Of a stretch of 64,000 nt of DNA, positions 45,120-55,100 are shown piece after piece. The position numbers and the translations under genes are program-made. The stretch covers positions 1,736,001 through 1,800,000 of the forward strand of contig QUOL01000006.1 in NCBI GenBank assembly GCA_009761415.1, read 5' to 3'. Position 1 is the stretch's first letter. Every line of letters begins with the position of its first letter. The notes below the pieces were generated by a model. It was not told where the DNA came from. It saw nothing but the letters and a program-made list of their open reading frames with translations, and ran no database searches. This DNA is from Sarcomyxa edulis. Its lineage: Eukaryota > Basidiomycota > Agaricomycetes > Agaricales > Mycenaceae.

Positions 45120-48100
45120 ATGTCCATCTCGCAAAACATCCTCCCGAGGTCTAGTCCTTCAAAGAGTATACCTCTCAGTCGTTACAATCGTCGACAAGCT
45201 GGTGGAGCAGCTAAGCGTCTGATTGACTCCCAGTCAATTGTCGTCGGTGTGGCCCTCCAACTATCGTCTTCTGGAACAATCCAATACTTTGCCTTGGCTA
45301 CAGATACTCATATACATCTCATCGAGGTCTCTCCGGAACCTCAGACTCGCGTTAAATCAAATGCCATGTATCCCCTAGACAACCATCTCTCCATGCTTCT
45401 TCACCCGCATAATGAGCAGAACACAGTCGATCATCTCATAGTCGTTGGATTCGAGATGCAACGACTTGCTCTGCACCTAAATCGTGACCTCGAGGTCCCC
45501 GTTCTCGGTGTAGACTTGTCGACTCTCTGCTCCTCATCCACAAATCAGCCATGGTATCCGTCCAGATTCATCGCGGAGAAAATTTCTCGAGACGTTGATC
45601 AATTTGCTATAAACCGTCTTTGGGAGGAAAACTACCACGACGTTTCCGCTATCGAACGTGAGGTATGTCTTCGAGCTTGGTTGACTGCTGTGTAAGTCAA
45701 GCCTTTATCTGAGCGTCAGGCTCATATTCATGCCCTTGTATTTCGGTAGAGCAGGGGGGACAGTGCACGCAGATCTCAGGGTAGCTCGTAGAATTGACAC
45801 CTCCCTCTTGTCCAAAGACGTCCGTCTTCCTCTCCGCCCGTATGTTTCTTGTCTGAAGCTTACAGTGTGCCTACAGGAACTGTCGTGTCTAGCGCAAATG
45901 ATACAAGAACGCGATGTCTTGAACCGTGCCAAACCTAGAGAAACAAAGAACGAGTTCGCCGGATTCGAAGTCAACAAATCAGGAGAGTTCAATCTATACA
46001 ATGAACGATATCGTACTCGCGTTCGACAAAGCAGGCAGGCAAGTTCGTCCGTCCACTTGACGAGCTTTCATTGAGCATGACATGTTCCCGTTACGATAGA
46101 CGCAAGTGATCTTGACAGATTCCAATGGTCGTGAATACCTTGCGCGAGCCCAAAATGCCAAGGGCAAAGCAACTCATATCCGATTTCAAGACAAGGGTCC
46201 TCTTCCCAAGAATCTACAGAACGTACGTGTCGTCGGGATACCAGAGCCCAACAATTCAGAACGAGCTCGGGACGAGTTGATACTTTGCGTGTTGCGTGGA
46301 GAAAGACGACTAAAGGACTGCCAGTTTGTTCGCTTGTTCTGGTTTCCCTCTTCGAAACAATCATCCAACATCAAACCAACGACTCACGCTCCTGTTTTGA
46401 ATCGGACCTTTAACTTAAACCCATCCCAGTACAAAGTCGTTGCAGCAATGACTTCGCAATCCAATTCTGTCGTGATAACTCATGGTATGCATCATTCTCT
46501 GGCTATACATCACACTATCTTCGTCTTAGGTCGATTCATGACATAGGGCCGCCTGGTACCGGTAAAACAACAACCATCTCCGCGGCAGTCAAAGTCTGGG
46601 CGGACGCTCACCTTCCTGTCTGGATAGTCGCACATTCAAACGTAGCCGTCAAAAATATCGCCGAAAGTCTTTTTAAACATGGCATCGAGTTCAGAATACT
46701 TGTATCCAAGGAATTCTACGTGGAGTGGTGAGTCTTTCCTCCCATTCAAACTCGAGGTTCTTAGACCGATGAAGACATTTTGACCAGGCACGAACATATA
46801 TACACCACGATAAACCAGAAGCTCTTGCGCTCTGACGAATTACCATCCCGAAAGGATCGGGGCGAGTTGGAGAGGGTGTTTGACAAATCGACCGTGGTGC
46901 TTTCCACGCTAAGCATGCTATCAAACCCCGTGATAGAGGAGTCGGGTCTATTCAGTCTGATTCCGGTAGAGAAGCTAGTAGTCGATGAAGCATCTCAAAT
47001 CAATGTGTTTGAATTTATGGTGCGTGAGATATCGCTTCATATTTACTGTGTACTTTTCGAATGAAGACGCACAGCATATATTCCATAAATTCAAACGCTT
47101 GACAAAAGTTTGTTATTTTGGTGATCCAAATCAACGTATGCCACGTTCTATCCTTACACTCTTCGTTCGCCTTGTTAACAATGACACACTTCTACTTTAG
47201 TACCACCCTACGGGCACAATGATCTTCCCACTCTCCAAAGTATTTTCAATGTAGAGCATCTTCGTAAGACTGCATATTTTTTGGACACTCAATGTAAGTG
47301 ACCGCTATACGTCGAACATTTGTCATCCTTACCTGATAACCTATCCATGTATAGATCGGATGCCAGTTCCGCTCGGCGACTTTATCTCACAGCATGTATA
47401 CGGCCGGAAACTCAAGTCTAACCATCGGATCCGGTCGATATCGTGTCTGTCTTTCATTGATGTCACAAGAGGACTTGAAACAAAGAGTGGATTCAGCTGG
47501 AAGGTATTATGCTGTCGTGTTTGGTGTACGATATCTTTTGATGATATTCGATCGAACAGAACACGGAAGAAATATATACTATAGTCCACCTAGTGCGAGG
47601 CTACTATAAAAACACCAACTTCTGTATCATCACTCCGTATGACGCTCAAAGAGCCGCTATACAGAGCCAGCTCAAGGCTGAGGATCTTCCTTGGGACTGT
47701 GTTTACAATGTGGATAGTTTTCAAGGTCAATCTATCTCTATATATGCCTCACAGTTCAGCACTGATTGATGTCTGGAAATAGGCAATGAAGCCGACTACA
47801 TCATCATATCCGTCGTTCGTACAACTACCCCTGGATTTCTCGCATCAACAAATCGTATGAACGTCCTGCTCACCAGATGTCGTGCTGGAATGGTTATCGT
47901 AACTAATCGCAACTTTTTATTGGGTCGCGGACAGTCAACCCTACTTGGAAAGCTTTGTTTGCATTGGACCAACATATCTCCTCATATCCCTTGGATTGAC
48001 TGGCAACTCGTCGCCGAGCATAAAGCAGATCTTCCTGGTGCTCCAGGATCACATCGTCCCATTCATACTCTCCACGGAGCACCGGCCATGACACCTTTCT

Positions 48101-48699
48101 CTATCTCGTACACACCAATTTTGACCGATAGGCCTGCCAATTCAATATCGACACATCATTTTCCGCCTCTCCCAAAGGTAGAACCTACCTCGACTCCAAG
48201 ACTCAGCCCATCTCAACCAACGCACAGGGCAGAAACAGTACCCCGCCCTGCTGGTCCTGCAGCTCCAACCGGTGGACGAACTATATCATACCATTTCCAA
48301 GCTCACACTGTCCCTGATAGGGCACCGCTACAACTCAATAGATCTTGGGCTGACCGTAATGCATCAATACCACCCGCACCTAGTCAGATTCCGTCCAGAG
48401 AGAGGGCAAGAGGAAAGTGGGCATCAGTCTCCAGGCCCTTTCCCATCCGAGGGAGTGCACGTGGACGGGGGCAAATGAGTAGTGGCGTTGGTTCAGCGAC
48501 GTCGAGACCTACGGTCAGACCGGATATACACATTTCGTCAGCTGTCCCTGCCAGTAAATCTTCTTCTGGTCCATCTCAACCTTTCATACGTTCTTTTGTT
48601 ATCAATAATATTGTCCCAGATGCTCCTACCGTTACTCATAAAGCTGGAACTGTCGGACAACAATCTTATGCTGCTTCTATTGGGACTCGGAAGAAATAA
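45120..48699 (+). CDS. UPF1-like superfamily 1 helicase with a low-complexity C-terminal tail
   Basis: SF1 helicases of this type move along RNA or DNA using ATP. About ten exons encode roughly 1,000 residues. The N-terminal 190 residues (AGGAAKRLIDSQSIVVGVAL, YFALATDTHIHLIEV, LIVVGFEMQRLALHLNRDL, VPVLGVDLSTL) look like an RNase-H/exonuclease-type fold without clear acidic catalytic residues. The helicase core has Walker A GPPGTGKTTT, the Q-region NLNPSQYKVVAAM, motif II VDEASQI, motif III VCYFGDPNQ, FLDTQYRMPVPLGDF, YNVDSFQGNEADYIIISVVRT and motif VI TNRMNVLLTRCRAGM. The last 200 residues are Pro/Ser/Arg-rich (GRGQMSSGVGS), perhaps for nucleic-acid binding. Intron 46039-46099 uses a GC donor (CAG|GCAAGT). 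The frame is open throughout. Closest known families are UPF1, SMUBP2 and DNA2; I cannot choose among them. Confidence 0.85.
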
Positions 48700-50096
48700 T
48701 GGTCTTTATGATTGCGGGGTACTGGCGACGTAGGCGGCTGCTCATCCGGATACCTCTCGACCTCGGCGTTCAGTAATTGGACTATGCCCTGAGTACATAC
48801 ATACATACAGCACATATTAATTTTTTGGGGGGCTTTGAGTACATAACGACGCTTCTGGAAGGGCTCTGACTAGTGTAAGCAATTCTCGTGGTCGATGCTA
48901 GAGGGAAGAAGGTCAACAAAGATATATTGCACAAGAACATTGAGATTTCCATTGCATCTGGGTCAAAGTTTGACTCCGTGCAATGAATTGCTGTGAAGAG
49001 GGAAGGAGTCGAGAGAACTGAACAAGGAACATATTTCTTCCCTGAGCTGACCGTCGTCATCGTAGATCTCGCTTTGAATCACTTCTGAAGAAAAGTAAGG
49101 ATGTTCGCGCAAGAGGACGGCACGTGCTTTGCCCCTATCCGTGAATCACAACTCGAGAAAAATCTGGAGATTCGCGTACTTTTGAAGCACAAGAAAGTCG
49201 TAAGCTGCCACCTATGGCCTCTAGAGGGAAAAATCACAATATCATCAGTGGACAGGTGACGCGATCCTCACCGCTGCAGAAGACTAATCGGCGATCTCGA
49301 ACGCCGGTTTTGAAGGGTACTGCGTGCCTCCGCAAAAAGCGAGAACAACTCCCATCAGACCATGACAGAAGAACACCAGACATCAGCTTGAGGCTGGATA
49401 CAAACAGACGAGACTATTACGCTAAAGCGTGGAATTTCCAGAGACCAGCCTGGAATTTCCAGAGACCAGCCAACTTTGATGTCGCCAGAGCCAGAGCTCG
49501 AGATCGATAGAGGTCGCACTGTTCAAGTGTTGCCAGATTGCCCACCGGTGGCACTTGCCCATTTGAGGTTGAGGTTGAGGTCATTACAAAAGAACGGGAT
49601 GGATGTGAACAATGTTACGTCGATCCCCCATCTTGATTTTTTTTTTGAATGTTTGTTTTTCTGTCTTCGTCTTCGAGGTGTTCCCAAGCCTATGCGAGAA
49701 AGGTCAGAGCAATCGTCCCTCTGAGAAGTGCCCGAGCTAGCCATGATCACCGAGAAGAGGTCTTGTGTTCGAGAGCCCAGTGAAAATTGGTGATGGATCA
49801 TACCCAGCGATGCACTAGCAGGCCTCCTATCATATAAAAGTCCAGGACCACAAGATCGACGTCCTTTAAACACGCTGCAATCAGAGGAACAAGTTGGGAA
49901 CAAGAGCATTTCCAAAAATGCTCGCCAGGCCGCGACGATGCCAGGTCAAACTCGGCACAATTTTGCGCAGATTTCGCGGAAATTGGATCCGTCCAATAGG
50001 AAGAGCCAGAAATAAAACCGGCTGCACCCGGAGTTGCCCGGGACTCGTCCGCTTTGGGCTCTTGCTCTCACTTTCGTTTATTCACTTTTCGTCGAA
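48700..50096. other. Intergenic region with short unsupported open frames
   Basis: About 1.4 kb. A plus-strand frame of 98 codons (49214-49510) and one of 82 codons (49476-49724) overlap in different frames; both are Arg-rich and unlike any family. They could be a decayed gene. A T9 tract lies at about 49636-49644. The promoter of QCR6 should lie in the last few hundred bases. Confidence 0.35.
49430..49471 (+). repeat. Perfect 21-base tandem duplication
   Basis: Two identical adjacent copies of a 21-base unit (beginning TGGAATTTCC, ending GACCAGCC). In the 98-codon frame that crosses them they encode WNFQRPA twice. A perfect match indicates recent origin. Confidence 0.9.
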
Positions 50097-50738
50097 ATGT
50101 CGTCCATCTCATCATTTTTCTCGTCGTTCTTCGACACGGTCCATGCAGATACCTCTGCTGAGTCTGAACAGACTCACGACGAGCCCGCTGAAGAGGAGAC
50201 GGAGGCTGAGGAAGCCCCAGCAGAAGAGGAGGAAGAGGAGGAACCAGAGGACGTGCGTTATCACCCTTTACCAGTCGATTCTACCCGTAGTTGAACATGT
50301 ATCCCTTTATGAAGCCAAATCCTGCAATCAGGGAAGACTGCAAAAACTCAGCGAAATGTGCCGCTCTAGCGAAGCATTTCGAACACTGTAACGAGAAGGT
50401 TGAGAGCGGTCAAGGGTTCAAGGGCGAGGATTGCGTCGAGGAACTGTACGTGACATCTCTCTTTGTTTAGTCTATCCAGCTCATTTTTATTTTAGATGTA
50501 CGTTGATCTTTGATTGTGTCTACTATGTCTGGTGTTCATTGATATATCGTGACTTCTCATCACCCTCAGTCCAGTAAGTCTCTTGTTCTCTTGTATCTGG
50601 GGCGCCGCTCTAACGGTCTATCTTCTAGCCTGATGCACTGTGTAGATGTATGTTTTTGTCTCTCAAAGTACTTCACAGGCTTGACCGTCTTTTCACCAGG
50701 CCTGCGCCGCCCCAAAACTGTTCTCCAAGCTGCGCTAG
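50097..50738 (+). CDS. QCR6: Cytochrome bc1 complex subunit 6 (acidic hinge protein) with 2-base and 4-base exons
   Basis: QCR6 is a small acidic subunit of mitochondrial complex III on the intermembrane side, near cytochrome c1. Six exons fit: 50097-50252, 50315-50445, 50496-50497, 50570-50573, 50629-50647 and 50700-50738, giving 116 residues. The N terminus is Ser/Phe-rich with a run of Glu (about residues 24-50), then NPAIREDCKNSAKCAALAKH, KGEDCVEELFHLMHCVDACA and a final APKLFSKLR. The cysteine pairs of the hinge fold are present. CT + AT + TCCA + C spells Leu-Phe-His exactly where the family has ELFH; without the two tiny exons the frame is lost. Both are flanked by strong sites (TTTTAG/GTACGT and CCTCAG/GTAAGT). 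The other exons are secure; the microexons are inferred. Confidence 0.85.
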
Positions 50739-51210
50739 AGGGCTTTACCATAGATTGTCTACTCGGATTTAGTGCGCATCAATCACTTGGACAATCTCGC
50801 ATGTTATTGACCTCATATATATTTCCAGACGGTTGGGACAGGAGTTTGCTCAAGATGCTTAATACAGTGCACGCATGTAAAAGTAATCAGTATCCTGTCT
50901 CGCTTCGTCACTTTGGAAATACGAGCGAAACTAAACGTCGAAGCATGGACTGCTCGTCGTAATTTGCGAGAGTCATGGCATGCTCTCAATTCGTCTACCA
51001 CGCCGGCATCTACGGGTGCGCATCACCCTCCAAAATTTCGGGCCAGTCTACCGCATTTCATGGAGCTCGAACGCCGGGTCAGACTATCGCCGCAGATGCG
51101 CCAACATTACACTGTCCTAGACTCTGTCTACAGATAGCCTACTCCCACTAGTAAGCATTACTTTCGTACACAACTAAGCCAAGACCCAGGGTGCGAATAT
51201 CTTTTGAAAG
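50739..51210. other. Intergenic between convergent QCR6 and UstYa-like genes
   Basis: 3' flanks of both genes. A 75-codon plus frame (50913-51137) resembles nothing I know and is not called. Confidence 0.35.
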
Positions 51211-51856
51211 TCAACTACCTGGATACGTCCTGTTGATATTTATGTATCGCTCATGATTCCTCTCAGCCTCATCGTACACCCGCGTCCAGTCCCGACAAAG
51301 CGCCTCATACCCACGACTAGTCGTACCCTTCGCATCCCTCGTCGACTCCAATCGCAGGTTAAGCCGGCATAAGATTGACTGGCGGAGGTAATTCATGCAG
51401 TGATTCGTCAGTGCAGAGATAGGAAGGTCCGACGGGCCAACATATTGTTGTCGAACGATGTCGAGACATTTGATCTGGTGGAATAAGGACACTGTGTATG
51501 GTGCATCGACGATGTGGACGACGTGTCCGCCTGATGGCATGAGTTTGGCATATTCTTGGCTACCGAGTTCACTATCGAGCTCGTAATGCGTAGAGTCGTC
51601 GATGTGCATGGCGACTGGGTCTCCAAAGGAGACGGAGAATGATAAATCTGTCCAACGAGGGCTCCAGAGTTCTGTTCTCGAGGGTGAAGTTGATATTGGA
51701 CGTACCCTCATTCTGCCGAAAGGTTGTCTTGAGATAATCGGACCGATTTTTGGAATTCCAAAGCGATGAGAGTGTGACTAGGGTGATGCTAAGTAGACAA
51801 GCGAAGAGTGCAAGGTGTTTTCTCGCTGACGCTTGGTTGCTTTCCATACTATACAT
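51211..51856 (-). CDS. UstYa-like (DUF3328) protein, second gene
   Basis: Minus-strand gene starting at about 51856 with a membrane segment (HLALFACLLSITLVTLSSLW) near the N terminus. The C-terminal 165 residues hold LWSPRWTDLSFSVSFGDPVA, AKLMPSGGHVVHIVDAPYTV, the HQxxC-type motif VSLFHQIKCLDIVRQQY, then NHCMNYLRQSILC and ALCRDWTRVYDEAERNH. The family usually has HQxHC; here the second His is Lys (HQIKC). The membrane segment and the C-terminal domain lie in different frames near 51700. The only GT-AG join I see would be a 34-base intron, so a frame break or a missed microexon is possible. It is about 11 kb from the other UstYa-like gene and clearly diverged from it. Confidence 0.65.
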
Positions 51857-52144
51857 CGCTGTCGCGCTGTCGTTTGGATCGTCTCCCGGCAAGAGAAGAA
51901 GGACTTACAACATTTTGAGGTTCACGTCAGGACCGGAACTCGAGCAACCAAAACAGGTGCCAGCTATGAGCCAACGCAGTCGATGGGTGGAAGAACGGCG
52001 ATACTTTATCTGAAGGTAATGAACTCGCCTCTTCGATGGACTTCGAGTCCTAGTCACAAGGCATGCAACGAAGGCTTACTAGAGGCCTTCCCTACAAGTT
52101 GTACATAGTCCGGTCCCTAAAACACGGGATCACGCATTACAGTC
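51857..52144. other. Intergenic
   Basis: 5' flank of the UstYa-like gene (minus strand) and 3' flank of the STAND receptor. No feature is seen. Confidence 0.35.
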
Positions 52145-55100
52145 TTACATCTCATCTCTACACTGTGTCCAGACCGCGCCGTGGACAAACTGTCCAAAGT
52201 CAAGCTTCACAGACTGGTCTGCCAAGACAAACGTATTCCTGGGCCACCATAATCCCACTCGATTCCAAGGAGGAACCCAAAAGAGCAAGTCCGAGTTTGA
52301 ATCTAGTATCCAACCGTTCACGATCGGTGACCCATCCTCGAACTCACCAAGTTGCGTGGCGACTACGGGTTTATTGTCAGAGAGATCTGATACGTCCCAT
52401 ACACGGATCGTTTTGTCTTCGGATACTGAGACCAAAGACGTTCCACTGCGAGAGCAAGCAACGGAAAGGACAGCGTCAGTATGTCCTCTCAGAGGGCTTA
52501 GCACTGGACTGCATGTCTGAATATTCCAGACTAAAATTGTCTGATCGTCGGAGCCCGAGACCATATATTTTCCGTTCGGGAAGATAGACACAGACCTGAC
52601 TGGTCCTGTATGGCCATCGAAGACCACAGAAATGCCGGATGTTATTGTCCATACGCGAATGGTGGCATCATAAGATGCAGATGCAATGTGTTGGCAGTCC
52701 GAGGAGAATGCGACGGAAAGGACTACATCGGTGTGTCCATGGAATATTCTGATCTCGGGTGACTTTACATCCAGTTGAAGGTCCCACAGGCGGACAGTCA
52801 TGTCTTCAGAACCTGATATTAACTGTTTGTCATCGCTAGAGATTCCAAGAGAAGTGATGGCGGATGTATGTCCTCGGTAGACTGCAGCTTCTGTCTGTGA
52901 GTCAGCGTGCCAGATCCGGATTGTCTCATCGGACGAGCCGGAAATGATAAGTCTGCCATCGGATGAAAAGACAACGGACCTAATTGCTTGCTTATGACCT
53001 TTGAAAGGCTCAGCTATGGGATCGCCGGTACGAGCGTCCCATATCTGTATTGTCTTGTCATATGAGCCCGACACGATATATTTCCCGTCTGGTGAAAAGG
53101 CAACACACGTCACAAAGTCGCGATGCCTGCTGATAGTCACCTCGTCGGTACGTGTATCCCAGACTCTGACTGTACGGTCGCGAGAGCCTGAGACAATGCG
53201 ATTTCCATCTGGCGAAGAATCAACCGACAGGATTGCTCTGACATGGCCTTGGAATGACTGAGACGTCAACATCAATTGTTTGACATCCCATACACGGACT
53301 GTTTTGTCCTGAGAACCAGATGCGACGCAGGTTCCGTTCGGTGAGAACGCAACACAAGAAACCCAGTCCGTGTGACCGTAAAGCGGCCCAGAAACGAGAT
53401 CGCCAGACTCCGCACTCCACACTCTGACAGTATGGTCTACCAAACCCACGACCAATAACTTCTTATCAGGCGAGAAGGTGGCTGACTCTAATTCCGAGAC
53501 ATCTTTTCTGGAGATATGTTTTAGAGGTAGGACAATACTTTCCCCAGAAACAAGATCCCAAATACGGATCGAGTAATCGATAGATATTGAGAGAATCTGC
53601 TGGTCATTCTCGGAAAACGCCACAGCAAGGACACTTTTCTCGTGTCCAGAAAAGATTCTAGGAACTTTGTCGTTTGTTTTGATATCCCACAATCGAATAG
53701 TGGAGTCACTTGAGCCAGACAAGAGATTATTCGTATCCGAAGAAAACGCGACGGACATGACCCAGCTACGGTGACCCTGTAAAGGGGCCCCAACAGCATC
53801 GCCCGTCTCTGCATTCCAAATCCTGACCATCCTATCAGACGAACCCGATGCGATGAGTTTCCCATTGATGGATATTGCGAGGGATGTGATGGAGCCCAAA
53901 TGCCCGAGAAGTGGTGCCAATACAGGTTTTCCGGTATACGCATGCCAAACTCTGATGGTCCCGTCGTTGGATCCAGATACAAGTCGAGTGCCGTCTGGCG
54001 AGAATACGAGAGACTTGACACCACGAGCGGATCCATGTAATGCTTCTGCGATTACGTGGCCATCTTCAGCGTCCCAGATTATGATTGTGTTGTCCTGGGA
54101 TCCCGAGGCGATTTGTTTACCAGATGGAGAGAATGCAACACAGTCAACAGAGTCAATATGGTGCTCCAAAACACTCAAAATCGGAGGCCAGTTATCGGCT
54201 GCTCCTATCTGCAGCTTCAGCATCTTGGAAAACTTGGGAAGAAAGGTTTTTCTGATTGTCGACTCCCTCGGGGAAAATGGGAGTGCCGACAAGTATATGT
54301 GCGGAGTACTTTGCGAAATCGGGTTTCTGAAGACTGAGATGAATTTTGCGATGTCGTTCGCCAACGCTACAACGCTCATGTCGGACTAAAAGTGGACAGC
54401 GTTGAGAAGATAAGCTCGGAACGCGAAAAAGTTACAACTCACAGATGCCCACTCTCCCAAAGCCAATGCTGCTTTCGACGCGATACTAAGCGCTCGTAGC
54501 AGACTCAACACCTCTATCCAGTACAGGAATCCCTCGTACAAAAATTCGCGGACTTGATCGAGCAGCCCAGCTTCAAATTCTGTAACGCGGACATGATCCA
54601 TCCAAAAACGACACGAATACGACAGAGAAGAAGAAATATGATGATTGATGCGAGAAGGCAAGTCTGGGATATCCTCATTCCGGAGGTGTGATGTCTCCAA
54701 CTGACAGATATTGAATTGAAGTTCTCTCAAAACGCGTAACGAGGCCAGAGCGATGGAACGGTTTTGAAGAGAGCCGTCGGCGTAAAAGCCTTTACTTCGG
54801 GCTTCATCGACAAGGAAGTCACGAAATGACGAGTGAAGAGGACGGACTGGGTATTCCTCTTCGGAAACACCACTTAACAAAGACCCGAGAGGTCGAATGA
54901 TGGATTCTACGACCTCGCGAGTATAGCGCCCATCGCAGAAATCACAAAGAGCGCGGACAGACAGGGGCTCTTTAGCTTCCAAGAGTGTGCCCAATATGTC
55001 TTTGAAACGAGTCATAGGAATAGCATCCTCGATATCGAAGATTCTCTCGAGAATACTAGAGTAGAGAGAGTCGAGGTTGGACGAAGATGAAAGAATTATG

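Noticed and set aside
50496..50573. QCR6 model without the 2-base and 4-base exons
   Set aside because: Joining 50445 to 50629 directly, or through TCCA alone, loses the frame and the conserved LMHCVDACAAPK end.
52145..54379. Separate WD40 protein starting at 54379
   Set aside because: A GT-AG intron just upstream joins it in frame to the NACHT exon, and the plus-strand paralogue has the same join.
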